NCBI GenBank assembly: GCA_021399445.1
Contig: JAJTUQ010000012.1
Span: 62,001 to 126,000 of the forward strand
Direction: 5' to 3'
Length of the DNA stretch: 64,000 nt
Source: Xylogone sp. PMI_703
Taxonomy: Eukaryota; Ascomycota; Leotiomycetes
Positions 22,960 through 35,353 of this stretch are shown one piece after another (the stretch's first letter is position 1; every line of letters begins with the position of its first letter). The notes beneath the pieces were generated by a model that worked only from the letters and a program-made list of their open reading frames with translations, did not search any database and had not been told where the DNA came from. A program made the position numbers and the translations under genes.

Positions 22960-23143
22960 AATGCTAGGCTCGTAGATGATGACTAGGAGGTTAGGCGGTT
23001 CGTTGATGATGGACTATAAGTACACGATCGAACAAGTGTAAGAACGAGACATTTTGCATCCTCCAACTTCAGATCAATTATAAAACATATTATCTTCAGT
23101 CTTACCCTCTCGTCGCCATTACTGCTCGACTAACTATCCTAGA

Positions 23144-23965
23144 ATGGCTCAACCACCTAAATTTTATTGGCCCGAGCTCAATTCGGAATATACGATGGGA
23201 GATTCATTCCAACCTATAGAGGTTGTGGACAGTGACAACCACCTGTGGGAATCATTTGGAGAGACCCATGGAACAGCATCCTTCACAGAGGAACCACTAG
23301 GTAACCCCAGTTTCGACCCATTCTTCCCTACAGGCTCCTCGTTCAGAATACCAGCAGCCGGAGATCCGTTACATGCCGTTTCAAGGTCTGGAAACATGTG
23401 TATGGATGCCCTCAGTCTTGGAGCTTTGCAGGACACCCCTCAGTATGGCGGCGGCCCCCCAACCGGCGACCTTGCACCTAGTCACTTAATGGCGGAAGTG
23501 ATTAATACCGAGAATGCAGCAAGTCTGGTGACTTCTTTGGAAACCCGTTCCCCGCTATCACTCTCGTCTGTACCAGTTAGGCCGGCAACGTCCAGTAAAA
23601 GATCCAGACAATCACCGAATAAACCTCGGAAGACAGCAAAGATAATGCGCAATAAAACACGACGGGCGTATCGAAATCAGCTGAACAATTCTTTCAATAA
23701 ATTGAAAAACCGTGTACCTAACATAACTAAGCGAGATAATAAGGTATCGTGCTGTTCCATTTATTCTCTTTAACTGCCTCAACATTATATAAAGAATGTT
23801 TCGTAGATATTCTGTCCTGTTCTCAATGCTTATATTGGTCATCAGGTGATTATCTTCTCGAAAATAGATGAGCATATTTCAATCCTCGGGAAATATAAAG
23901 CCCTTGTGGAGCAAAATTATCCGGTACCAAAAGCTCTATATTCTCCACCAACCAGCTGGATATAG
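23144..23965 (+). CDS. bHLH transcription factor (239 aa, 2 exons)
   Basis: Exon 1 is 23144-23743 and exon 2 is 23846-23965; the 102-nt intron has GT..AG ends and interrupts the loop of the domain, a usual place. The first 150 residues are acidic to neutral and Ser/Pro-rich, probably an activation region. A basic region follows (about 162-177), then helix 1 (RNQLNNSFNKLKNRVP), a loop, and helix 2 in exon 2 (KIDEHISILGKYKALVEQ). The Tyr at residue 176 matches the SREBP-type basic region, but residue 173, a Glu that contacts the E-box in nearly all bHLH proteins, is Arg. The protein ends soon after helix 2 with no leucine zipper. It is likely nuclear and dimeric. No clear cluster partner is adjacent. 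Confidence 0.8.
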
Positions 23966-24777
23966 GGACAAGACCTACGTCACATATCCTGCGTCAGCCA
24001 CTCAATCACAAGACCAGGGAGGGGATGGGCAATAATTTGTTTGGCATCATGCAAACCACGAGATGTAACGACGAAAATTACGGTTAAGAATTATGGAGTC
24101 TATTGGTGGTTGAAGTGTGGTGGTCAGGGGCAAAAAGTGGGAAAGTTGCCGGGATCACGTGTATGCCACAAAGCTAAGTTAGTTATTTCAATCAATCATG
24201 CCTCTGCAAGCAAAGATCAGCTAATATTCAATACACACAACGGTCTAAACCAGGTCCTAAACCCAAATCACTTCATGAATGTAAATATGTTAGACGTTAG
24301 CACAGGTAACAACGCTCAGATCAGTTTGCCATCATTTTGGCCTCCCATCGACAATTTGCCGCAAGCTTTAAATAAAGCAACCGCCACATCACCATATTAC
24401 GACAAAGTGCAACGTGCCCATTCTTCCAGTGCACAACTGCCCCATGGCATGTGAACATTCACTTGTATCCTTTTGCCTTTCGGACTTCACATGCTTTTTC
24501 TCCGATCCCCTGCTGCCCTTCCCCTTGATCGAGTGGACCGGGAATTACGTTAAACACTGGCATAGAAGTATACATAATTTGAGCGTTGTTGAAATCGGCT
24601 ATTAGGTCGATTTGTTGCGTGTTGAGTGGGGTACTCATCCCTGACACAAACAAAGCAAGACAAGGCGGACAGAGCAAGGCGAGACGAACAGAGGAAAGGG
24701 AAACGGTTTACGAGGTAGGCCCAACACCTATAAGGCGTAGTATCGATCACAGCGTTATACCATGCCCACAGTGTAGG
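23966..24777. other. No supported gene; possible LTR-like remnant near 24580-24720
   Basis: A 137-codon frame at 24041-24454 begins at TTG and has no known domain. The A/G-rich tract at about 24645-24710 next to a repetitive-looking segment hints at an old retroelement terminus, but no pair of LTRs is visible. Confidence 0.35.
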
Positions 24778-27700
24778 CAATAGTATTACGGCCGTAATAC
24801 AACCCTGTATTTAAGACCTGAATACACACAGCCTGTATTCTGGTACAGTGTATTTTTTGAAGACATACACAGTTACAAATACAATACAATACAGCCTCAC
24901 GGTCGTATTACCACCCTGTATAAAGGTGAGCTTTCTTGCTATTATCATCTCGCGTCACTCCTTCTCTAGAACGTAAATACTAATACCCACATGCCTAGTT
25001 TATAAGCTTATCCAATCCCCCAACTTCTTCCAAGATTTGAGTCTCTCAATTATCTCAATTGTTTTAGGTGTAAGCTGATTTCGTCGATCGGAAACAGTAA
25101 TATTCGCAGAGGAAAAGAGCCGTTCGATTGAGGCTGACATTGCAGGAATGGACAATATATCAAGGGCCATTCGTGAAAGGTTTGGATAGTCTCGTTGCTG
25201 CTCCAGTAGGAGCCACCACTTACGCACATCATCAAAGTCGTGATGCGGAGGTATTCGTATATATCGAGCATATTCATCTCCGTTTGGTGTTAATACTCTA
25301 TATAAATATTAGAATGGTTTAAAACATTAAGGTTCATAAAATGGGGATATACCTTGATGCATGTTTACCTAATTTCCACTGATTAAAGTGGTTCTTTATT
25401 ATAATACTTTGAGCACTAGTGTCGATTTGATTACAAGGAATAGTATTAGGTATACTTTGATTTCCAAAGGTTTGCAACTGAATCTTTTGCTCCTTGTATC
25501 CAAGCTTGTTCCCAGGTCTTCTCAATGTACTCTCACTTAAAAGCAGGATTTAATACAAGAGCTGCAGCATATGCTGGCGAATCAGAAGTCTCATCGTAAT
25601 ATTTAGTTAACTTTGACCAGCCAGAATTAATGCAAGGCCCTAGAATCAAATCATCTTTAAACTCCACCTTTTTAGCTTCAAAAAGCTCTAATATATAGTC
25701 CATAGCAGGGAGGACATCATCAAGTGTAGAGATTGTTGATTTAAGTACAAGAAGTGTCTTGTGTAGTTGTGAAAGAAGGCTATTAATCTATAATATGATT
25801 AATATATATATTATATAAAAACGAAGTACATATACCTTCTGAAGAATATCCTAATCCTCCGATTCTAATTTAGTTTTATCATCCCTTTCTAACCAAAGGT
25901 CATGAAACTAATTAATTTCCTTTTGCAGGTATAATCCACGTTCAATTAACCTATACCAAGAATTCTAACATGTAGAGTTGTCTTGGGGTAGGATAAGACC
26001 CTTACTAAGTGTTTTAAACTTAGCTAAAAGTTGAGGTGATGTATGTATCTTCACACATAGGTTGTGAAGTTTACTTAACGGCCCTGATTTCTTCCAATCA
26101 TTCAGTTGTTGTATATTTTTATTATTATCATCGAGTTGATCAACATCTAGAACAGAGAGGAAAGCATTAGTTGCAAGGTTCAGAATATGTCCTTGGCAAC
26201 GAATACGATAATGACGAGGTTAATATTCTTGTGGGATTACTATAATAATTAATATAATATAACTGATTAGCAAATGTTTATCAAAATAAATAGCTACATA
26301 CCAATTGATATTTCTTTTAATAATAAGTCATTATTAGATATATTGTCCATCTGGAAGTACCCAAGTCAAGATGTAATGTCGAAGTCTTCAATTGCCTGTA
26401 AGATATATCGACTTAAATTTTCCCCTGAATGTGATCCTTCTACTTCCTTTAGGCATATCAAGGCCTCTTCTAAATCACCTTGAGGATTGACAAATTGAGC
26501 AATTGCGCCTAGCAGAGCTAGGTTATTCCCAGAGGTCCAGAGGTCGGTCGTAATATGAATACAAGAAACAGAAGCTTGAAGTCGCCTTTTGACCTGTTGC
26601 TTTTGGCATTCAAATTGACGTAATATCCAAGCATGTATCGTATGATGACTTTCAGGAAGCCAAGGCTCTATCTGAGGATTTAGATATACCAAAAGGTTCC
26701 TAAAGTCTGGGCTCTCAACAAGGTGTAGTGGTAGATTACACTCTGTAATAAGTGTAGTGAAAAGGACCTCTAGCTGATCAGGGTTGACTTCTGATTGGTC
26801 AATATTGTCACCAAAATCGATATCTTCAAAATTAGACGTTAATTATTTTATATTAATCTTTACATTAATCCACCTACCTCCAATGCGGCGGCGCTTTTGA
26901 GGATTGGAGCTACCAGCCGCCAAACTCTCTTTAATGACCTCTGCCGCTTTATTGATCTTTCCTGCATGTAGAAAAACCATAAGTTACTCATGATGCTTTG
27001 TAACTCCCGTCCTATGATACATTTGACTTGTTGTCGACAGGGTTGAGGATGGGTGCCTGGGCGTAGTCAGCTACAGCACAATATTATGAATCTAAAGCTC
27101 TTAGCTACCATTATTTCATCCTCAACTAAATTAAACTTGGATATGAAGAATCACGGCCAATTAGAAGAGCTTTGGAGCACAGAAATATCCAGACTTTTTG
27201 CATCTTTCTCCACCGGAGGGTCTCATTACTCCCACTCCTTTGTCGATTAGGAATCAGGAACCATCTAGACCAGATCACTAAACTTAAATATCCATCCAAC
27301 TGGATCAGACGCATTGATAGTTCACTAATATCATGGTCTGCTTTTAAGTGAAGCTTGATCAAACGTGTACCTCCATTAATTGCATATCTTTTAGTACAAT
27401 ACTTGCACCTCCATTCTAGCTTGTTGGTAGTACTATAGTACTTGGTCCCAACATCAATATCCAGCATGTGTTTATAGACCCAACAGGTTCTATTTCGAAG
27501 AGGTTTGCCGTCAACAGATGTAAAGGATTCTATATTTGAGCAAGAGGATTCAGGAGAAGGAGAAGATCGTATAGTCGTATCGTAAGAGGACTGAGGGAAG
27601 AGTAGAGTAGATTTTTCGTATATATTGTGAAGAACCTCAAAGTCATTGAATTGAGGGAGGTCAGGGAGGTTAGGAGAAGGAGGAAGGTTTGAATGTTGAA

Positions 27701-28530
27701 TATAGTCATTAAGAAACGCCATTGAATGATCAAGCAATTGATTAAATGATTGTATGGACAAATGAGTAAAATAATAAACTGATGAAAAGAAAGGAAAAAC
27801 GAATAGGTTAAAAAACGGTTCTTTATAAAGATGGATAGCTTACACTACAAGGATGTTGGTGATTTTGTTTTCGCGTATTCAAAATAAAACTAAACCAAAT
27901 TAAGAATACTTTATACACTGATCCTTTCGTAATAAAAAGGGATAATAATACAATATAATTATATTTTAAACACCTTTGATCATGGTTAAAAATTAAGCTT
28001 AATCTAGTAAAGTTTGTTGTATTTTAGTATGATAACGATTATTAAGAATAAGATTCTAAGGTATTAATTTTGAAGTTATTTTCAACTTCTAAAATAATAT
28101 AAATCTAAATTCAAAAAAACCTTAAATAAACTAATCATAAAATAACTATAATAAGGTAGTTTTGTCCCTGCTTATATACTAGCGGAGACCTCATATGGAG
28201 GCCCCGCAACCCTACACTTCATGTAATATGTATAGTACTATAGTAGCAGTAGCAGTAGTATCACTATAACAGAGTAATCTTCTCCCATTCAGCTAATCCT
28301 ACGTTGTAATTGGCTACAGCTTTCCTCTGGTCATACACTATACTAAAAGAGGTTACTTTCTAAGACCCTTGCAAAAACAGGCCATACACGGCTGTATTAC
28401 AAGTCACCACCCTGTATAAACCCTGTATCAGTAATTCTTTTTAATTCACACGGTTACTAGTCGCCCGTATTGTATAAAATACAATCAGTACTGTATTACA
28501 GGGTCCGTATTATATACAGCTTCACTATTG
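24778..28530 (-). mobile_element. Decayed hAT-family DNA transposon (about 3.75 kb)
   Basis: Both ends start CAATAGT when read inward, and carry related subterminal motifs (ACCCTGTAT and GTAATAC repeats at both ends). The flanking 8-mers, 24770-24777 and 28531-28538, agree at four positions and differ by C/T at two more, compatible with a decayed 8-bp target duplication. The minus-strand interior contains transposase pieces in the right order: BED zinc finger, catalytic region and C-terminal dimerisation domain. Multiple frameshifts, stops and AT enrichment show it is dead. Confidence 0.75.
24999..27761 (-). pseudogene. hAT transposase (BED finger to dimerisation domain), broken
   Basis: Pieces read on the minus strand are: 27761-27126, an N-terminus with a BED zinc finger (CKYC, then HLKADHD); 26692-26366, the core with SCIHITTDLWTS and KEVEGSHSGEN; around 25620-25520, a segment with DETSDSPAYAAALVL; and 25227-25000, the hAT C-terminal dimerisation domain (MSASIERLFSSA, then SDRRNQLTP). 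The order and spacing fit a single hAT transposase. AT-rich inserts and frameshifts separate the pieces. The enzyme would have cut at the element ends. Confidence 0.8.
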
Positions 28531-28547
28531 CCCGCAGGCTGCGGGCA
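28529..28547. repeat. Perfect 9-bp palindrome at the hAT right end
   Basis: TGCCCGCAG and CTGCGGGCA flank a single base. The palindrome overlaps the last two bases of the transposon and the first flanking bases, so it marks the insertion site. It is strongly GC-rich inside AT-rich sequence. Confidence 0.85.
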
Positions 28548-28899
28548 TCTTCACCTAGTCCACAGACATCACTGCTCTGTTTAAGACTAGCACCACTGTA
28601 ATATTCTCTTCTCTACAAACCTCAACTGCCTAAAATGGCCACTGATTGCAGGTAACTGGGGCTAACGAACAATCATCAGATTCTACGAGAATAATACTAA
28701 ACAAATATTATACTGATTAATATGAAGATATCTTTCATTCTAAGACATATGTTACACTCTTCACATCATTCCACAAGTCTTGTCCAGGGACATCACAGGC
28801 GGCCTCTAACCATAAAATCTTACTCAGTTGCTACTTCATTGCCGGCCAACACAAAATGTTTTTGTGCTTAAGTACTCTCGACAGTTCAAAGGTAAACCA
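28548..28899. other. No supported gene
   Basis: The stretch between the hAT end and the transcription factor relic has no frame of note and moderate AT richness. Confidence 0.5.
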
Positions 28900-29860
28900 C
28901 TACCTCTGTGCTATATGAACAGAAGCGATTCCTCTCACCGTCAGGATCCAAAGCAGCAGCCAGTTCATACAGTCCCAGCACTGGGCGTCAAGTCCAGCTC
29001 CTTCTAGAGCCACACGGAGGTCATGCATAAAACGCTCAAATGGTATGCTTCCACGAGCCAGAGGATAGATGATAGCCATATTATAGATTAACAATATAAC
29101 CCTGCAGGGCTTATAGTTCTTATAGTTCTCTCGAAATGTGCTGGCCATCTCCATTGCTGGGTTTAAGGACAACAACCAATACTGAATCAAATTCCTTTTT
29201 TCGGCGATTACGGCAATAGAAGGACTGTCATTAGAAAAGGCCATAGCACAATAACTTTCCACTATCTTTTCGTACTTTTTGACCTCGAAAAAGACTTCCA
29301 TAATCTCGGAATTAAGTCTAGTAGAGCAGAAAACTCCAAGAAATGGTGATTTCTCCACAGAAGAAGTACAGACGAACTTTTGCTAGTCAAGCTTGTTATG
29401 TGCCGTATCTAGGGATGCAAACGGGAATATGAGTAATGACAGCATATGACTGGACAGCGTGATATCCACCCTGAAGACAAAGGGTCAGAGACTTGGTCAG
29501 CAGAACAGTAGTCAGAAGTCACTCATAGTGAAATTATTTGCCTCAACCCTTCGAATGTGGCATCCTCTATACCACCCCACAGGCTTACCAGCTTTAAGAA
29601 AGCCTGCATGTGTATCTCCCTATCTGGGGAGAGCCTCAAGCAGTCAATAAATTGAAGACTTCTCAGTAGCGGATTAAGCAAAGGAACCCGCGGATCCACG
29701 TTCTCCTGGCTTAGAGTGGTACTGAAGCATAAGCAAAGAACTGCAAACAACAGCAAATCATCTTTTCTTATTTCTGGATCGTCCACAGCCCCTTTGATTA
29801 ATCTAATTGCTTTAACTTCATGGAATTACATCAGACACTCCATATTGCGGCTCGCCCCGC
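28900..29860 (-). pseudogene. Fungal transcription factor C-terminal region, broken
   Basis: Reading the minus strand, the segment AIRLIKGAVDDPE near 29815, the helical stretch at 29786-29523 (LQFIDCLRL, LVSLWGG) and the piece at 29358-28900 (SPFLG, then CRVILLIYNMAI and LLLWILTVRGIAS) match, in order, the C-terminal half of fungal Zn2Cys6-type regulators. A stop follows the segment ending near 29523 where an intron donor appears mutated; the sequence resumes near 29455 (VDITLSSHM) and meets a TAG near 29380 in the same frame as the last piece. No Zn2Cys6 motif is seen upstream. It looks like a pseudogene rather than an active regulator. Confidence 0.6.
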
Positions 29861-31926
29861 CCGTTATGTCATTACCTAATAAAGCATAGGTACAGATATA
29901 ATTGAGTATAACAACATATATTAATGTATGGTACACCAGGAGATTTTGTTTCGCTTGAGAAATAAGTTGATGAACTCGAGTTTCAAACTAGTCTTTTGTT
30001 TTCTTTTCAACTCCAGGTGGGAGGAGCATGGAAAAGAAATCAACAGTATCTGTAGTTGTCAACAACAAGGAATTACACATAATATCGATTTTTCATTACC
30101 GTTTACTGTTAAGGAGAGAGTGGTGTTAATTTGGAAAATGTGATTAGGCATATGCATAAGGCGTGGATATTGCTGTCTCTGGAAAAGGTTAAAAAAAGCA
30201 GACTTTGAGAGGATTCATGTACTGATGCCAGCTTCCCTTTGACATGTTTAACCCACGTCAAGGGACTCTGGCCAGGCGCCTTATCCTGGCAAGGTGAAGT
30301 ATCCAAGTCTTGAATATTATATAGAAAAGTATAGGTAAGTATGTCTCGATCAGGTATCTGGTATTTAATACTCGACGTATCTTGTTCGAATGATGAGCTG
30401 ATACTCAAACCATCTCTTGTAGCCTCAGTATTTGTTGTCGATATCCAGTCTTTTAGGTATGAAAAGCGTTGAACAACGGAAAATTTCTATTCTGCTACTT
30501 GAGTGTTATAGTCACCTTGAAACTCCATACGTAGTCGAGGATATTGTTGCTGTTGCTGTATATCGAAGTAAGGTGCGTTTGTGTGATCTCCTATCCTGTT
30601 AGTATAAGGTTGATAGCTTAACTTACAGATATTGCCAAGTTTTTGTACTTTAAACTCTGGCGAAGATGCAAAGTTCTTATCTGGTTCTGATATTTGCAAG
30701 ATGTCCTGATCTGTCGACATCTTAGATCTCTCGTTGTACTATCTCGATTTCTAGAAATACTTACTCGTCTACTGTCGGACGAGAAGCTTATTCACCTCCT
30801 GCTCTTCGTTAGAGTTTGGCTGAACGTGAATGAAACACAGGCGATTTGAATTCATCTCAGTTATGTCTTTCATAATAAGAGGGCAAATAAGACTATTCTA
30901 TAACTAACTTTGTTAAATTAGGGTGAGTTCTATCCGTTTTTGAAGTTAAGACCAATTTCCTCCCCTGTCCATGGGTTAATGAATCTATCAGCTAGTGTGT
31001 TTACTTACATTCTGCTACAGTAAACTAGAAATTGTACTGATATTGTATAAGAGCAAAACATAAACAATTAAATATAGGTACTTAGTATTAATAACTAAGA
31101 GTTATACCATATACAAGGTTAAATACCAATATAATGAGATTTGACCCTGGCTAGCTCACTTATTCCTTAAATTTGAGATTTTACAGTACCTCTGAATGTT
31201 CACATACCATGAGGCAATATTACACTGGAAGAATGAGTACCTTGTATCTTTGTCCACTTTGTCTTACTTCTTGTAGAGAATCATGGCAATGAACGTTGGC
31301 TCAGTCGAGACATCTCGTTAAAGAGAAGTTATGTTGTAAATTAGAGCTTAAAGCACAAGTATTACTACCTGTGTATGTGGCATCATTAGAGCCTTGAACC
31401 AACTGCGTAACTATTTATACGGTGTTGCTTACTAAAGTTACAAGAGTCCATAAATAAGAGTTATTCGTCTACTGTAGTAGGTAATTAGTTAATAGTTCAG
31501 TAGTTAATGTTAATTCAGTTTAGTAGTTGATTACGTAATATGATCAGTAAGTCATGAACTTATAACATACTTCGAGCCTCGCGATAAATCATACTTTACC
31601 TAGCACATCCTTTATCACTTTTTCGGCGATGCAGTTTTGCTTGAGCACGTGGAGGAATGGGATGCAACGGACCAATTTTATATATTCTGTCAGACTGCAG
31701 AGCAGCATCTTTACAGTAGGCCAAACCGGCTTACCAAATAACGTCAATTGACAGTCCTCATCATATAAAGGGCATCCCTCATTATGTAAAGGTCTTATGG
31801 TTTACTCCTGAATTTTGTAACCAGTTTTGTACTTTACTTTTATAATATAATAATAAAACAGGATTATTGTTTTAAATAATTTTGTAAAGACTTATGAGGT
31901 CACTGTTAATTTGTATTTTATATATC
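29861..31926. other. No recognised gene; two short minus-strand frames and AT-rich sequence
   Basis: Minus frames at 30109-30408 (99 codons) and 30487-30720 (77 codons, with a five-Gln run) could be exons of an upstream part of the neighbouring regulator relic, but no zinc cluster or other domain is visible. From about 30850 to 31900 the sequence is AT-rich and has no frame of note. Confidence 0.4.
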
Positions 31927-33297
31927 CTAAAATTTCACAATTACTTTCTTCTCACTGTTCTTCCCCTTGTTTAAAATCTTTAGTCTATTTAATACACTGT
32001 TGAATCCTTCACTGTCAATAACATAATTGAGAGGCTTCAAAACGCCACTCTCAAACAATTTCTTGACTGCTAAGATTAATTTTGTGACCTGTAGTTTAAT
32101 ATACTTTACAAGTAAGGTACTACTACGTCCTAACTGTCCAAGGTAGATTATATAACTTCACAACAGTAATAATATTTCCATTTGTGTCTTACATTATATT
32201 AAAGTAAAACAAAAGTTTTTCATTTTATAACCAGAATAATAACTTTACTAGTCATTGATAATTACAAAAAGTTTATCATTTGCCGTGGAAATATTCAAGA
32301 GGGCTTCAATTGCTGTTTCAGAGGATTAGGTACTTACATCAAACACAATAGAAAGTACATCACTAATAACAAATTTGATGGTTTCCAACTGTTCAACAAC
32401 AAGAAGATAATAAGAAAATGTTACGTTAGCGCTAGCCTTCTTGTTGACCTGAGTATTATAAATATTAGAATCTAACGGTGACATATGCGCCAAGGAATTA
32501 TCTCATTGCTTGACGGTGAGCAGAACGTAAGCACTTTATACTTATTCAATTTTGCAATCTGCGAAAAGGTTAGAAAATGATAGATATTGATAATATCATC
32601 TTGCCAGTATATACTTGAACGACAAACTGACCTACAGCTGAAGTACCATCCAACACAACGAGCTACTCGTCTTTTGGGGCCAGAAGTGCTTCTGGAACTT
32701 GAAGGCCAGCTCCAACAACGAGTCCCATACTTACTGTCTTTTATAACGATTAGCTACTATAGCAGTAAACATAGCCTACAAGGTCTCAGCTTACTATAAT
32801 GATTACACTAATCATAACAACTTCCTCATGTAATAAATTACTTGGTTTCTTCATCGTGATAGACTTGTCTCTCAAAAGCTAGGATTATGTCAGCCTCTGA
32901 ATGTATACCTGGATTGCAAGTCCAACATGGATTTCCTTTACTTACATATTCTTGGAATATCATATATCCCGGAAATCTAACTCTTACAACTCCTGTCATT
33001 TCATCTCTAACCTTAAACTTGTTCACGCTTTCACCTACTTCAACTACAACCCCAAAGCCTTCGTAGTCAAGTACGATAGGCCAGCCTTTTACTAGAAGGC
33101 CATTCTGCATAAAGTTCTCCCTGAGAAGTTAGACCTTCTAACCCAAGCTAACAATCGGAAAAGATATATGTTTATATAAGATTAAGTCTTATTACTAATG
33201 ACTTAACCAGAACTTCTCCATATCCTGGCTTCGGTCTCTCGAGGTTATCAACCACTTCGAATAGTCTACCCGGCTCAAAGACTATTATACCTTTCAT
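31927..33297 (-). pseudogene. Medium-chain dehydrogenase/reductase (zinc-type ADH-like), RIP-decayed
   Basis: The relic can be followed across its whole length on the minus strand. It starts at an ATG at 33297 (MKGIIVFEPG, then GYGEVLVKS), passes through 33110-32838 (QNGLLVKGWP, VLDYEGFGVVVEVGE), the cofactor-binding segment near 32670 (GTSAVGQFVVQ), a QIAKLN-like segment near 32540, and ends with LKPLNYVID and a KVIVKF terminus before TAG at 31927-31929. Several family Gly codons now read Asp or Arg (DYEG for GYEG, VRDE for VGDE, LDGTS for GGTS), consistent with G-to-A changes. Such enzymes include enoyl reductases that partner fungal polyketide synthases. The present copy is dead. Confidence 0.75.
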
Positions 33298-33658
33298 TTA
33301 GCTTATTTCGAGCTTTGTCTTGTACTAAGAAATAGAGTCAGACTAATAAACGCTAATGGCTACCAGAAGAAAGAAATTCAAAGATAAAAGTCCAATAAAG
33401 ATAAGGTAAGAGATTTTATTGAAGAAATCAACCATACACTTATATAAGCAGGAGGGTTCAGAGAATCTGATGTAGGTCAAAGACAGCATTCCCCGCGGCT
33501 AACCATACTAAGACAAGCTACACTTGGGTACAGCTTTAAAGAAGGTATTATATTACTAATTGTAACATATCTACATACACATGTAATTAATCAGCATAAA
33601 TGTCAGAAACCATGATTAGTGTCTAGACTAGAATATATGTCTACGCTAACATTGTTCG
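33298..33658. other. AT-rich gap, no gene
   Basis: This stretch separates the dehydrogenase relic from the regulator relic, which point away from each other. It is AT-rich without a useful frame and may be their former shared promoter. Confidence 0.45.
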
Positions 33659-34870
33659 ATGCTAAAGCTTGGTGCAAGTCACGGGCCGCCGCTCATCATG
33701 CCGTGCCATCCCACCCGTGGCTCGTGGGTCGAGAGGGCGGCGCAACGACAGCACAACTCGGTCCGTGCCCTCGCCACTCTGTTCTTCAGCCAAGTTCATG
33801 CTCTGCCTGGTGCGACGACATTTGCATTTCGATTATACAGTAGTACACTTACAGAGCTGCACAACACTCTTCTTGTCAATAAGGCATTGCTGAATCCTGA
33901 TGTATCAGCATCCATGACTTCCCTTTGTATGTTCGAGGTAATCTTGGTCCTTGACTACGGAAGTATATGGCGATGAAACTAAAGATGATGTAACTCGCTA
34001 CTTGTAGATCAGAATCTGGCTAGTATCATCACGCGGAAGGTCTAGAACAACTAATGAGCTTACGTAGTCCGCGACAGTCAAGTATAGACATGAGCTTATT
34101 CTTGGAGCAACAAGCTATACTAATATGTTCTCTGTATCTAATGTATGGAAACGATGTAATCAATACAAGTCTCAAAAGTACTCGTAGAAAAGAAGAGGAC
34201 TATCCTGAGCCAGGAGAAATAAAAGACTATTCCGTGGAAGGATAAGCCAGGTTCGAAGCAGTTGTCTGATTTCCTTATGGACATTCTCTGCGACATTGTT
34301 AGCCACCTTGAAGACGTAAAAAAGATAGGCCGACATCCCCCAACACTACTCTGTAAAAGCCTTGCCAGGAGGGTTACTGATTCTCTGGCTGAGCTCAACG
34401 ATTAGTGGCATAATTGGATGAAGGAGGATCCCAACCCATGTATCACAACCAAGTCCCATCCCACTTCTTCACTAGTTGCCGATTCCGAGGATCTGCTGTT
34501 CTCTGCAATTTTGCACTATACTGATTTGCAGACTGCTTATACACTGTATACATACAATTGCGCCAAGATTCTGTTGTTATATATTCTACAGTGTTTAAGA
34601 GAGTTATCACGAGAAGGATTACATATTATCTTGATAAACGACAACGAATTCAATGAAGAGAATAACACTTTGCTCCTTGGCGTCAGCTCGGATTTGACCG
34701 GTTTAGTATGTGAAGTTCTGCGCTTGCTTGATTATTACTACATCAAAGTTAGTAGACTCATGGGGTCATTTTGTGTAGTAACTATCTTTGATGAGGTATT
34801 TGGAGCATTTAAGCAAAATTCGCAAGAAGCAAGATGGTTACGCGAAAATAAGTTAGTATATTTTAAATGA
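33659..34870 (+). pseudogene. Zn2Cys6-type transcription factor C-terminal part, broken
   Basis: Plus-strand pieces in order match the regulatory half of fungal Zn2Cys6 regulators: a GC-rich block at 33670-33850 (VRALATLFFSQVHALPG), a helix continuing to 33976, an RSPRQSSIDM...EQQAILIC segment near 34060-34130, LSDFLMDILCDI near 34270, then AELND, a TAG stop at about 34403, WHNWMKEDPNPC, and a long C-terminal frame to 34870 (LLGVSSDLTGLVCEVLRLLDYY, RLMGSFC). The DNA-binding zinc cluster is not present. Only the first block escaped AT drift. Confidence 0.65.
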
Positions 34871-35353
34871 ATTCTAAAAGCCCAAACCAGGTCAAATAAG
34901 ATACCTAGTTTGGTTTAGGTAGTCACAAAAGAGCGAAATTTAAGAAGAAAGCGGGAAAACAACAAAATAAGCAAGGAAAAAAAAAATGATTCTAAAAGCT
35001 CATGAATTAGGCAAATTTGATGGACTTATAGTCTGAGGGGAAAAGGGAGTCCTATAATTCTGGAAAAAGGAAAATTTACGACAAATACAGCAAGTAAGAC
35101 CAACTGGGAGAAGTATATAGGGTAAGTATAGGGCAACACGGCTAGGTAAGGGTGCTGCTTGCGACCGGAGAGTGCAATGGAGGAAGATGGCGGTCTAGGA
35201 GGGAGACTGAGGAGAGAACCAAGAGCATCGTCCAAAGTTGGGAAAATTAGGGAGAATGAAGAGCTAGAAGACGGGGAATTCTTCCAGAATGCGCTGACCG
35301 GAACAGTAAAGTAAGGACGAGGCCGACCAGCCAAATTAACCATAGTAGTAAAC
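34871..35353. other. 5' region of the LINE element
   Basis: No host gene is seen. An antisense frame at 35026-35616 is a shadow of the LINE leader and ORF1. The sequence changes from AT-rich to more balanced composition near 35030, which is probably the 5' part of the LINE. Confidence 0.4.

Larger units (their letters stand above)
21122..23143. other. No supported gene (2 kb); contains two inverted repeats
   Basis: The longest frames are about 80-99 codons and none is recognisable. The two structural features are the 37-bp hairpin at 21290-21389 and the imperfect 21-bp hairpin at 22911-22959, listed separately. The last 150 bases form the upstream region of the bHLH gene. Confidence 0.5.

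Noticed and set aside
24041..24454. 137-codon ORF
   Set aside because: It begins at TTG, has no known domain and lies next to a transposon.
30487..30720. Frame with a five-Gln run, considered as a regulator N-terminus
   Set aside because: No zinc cluster or other domain, and no proven link to the relic at 28900-29860.
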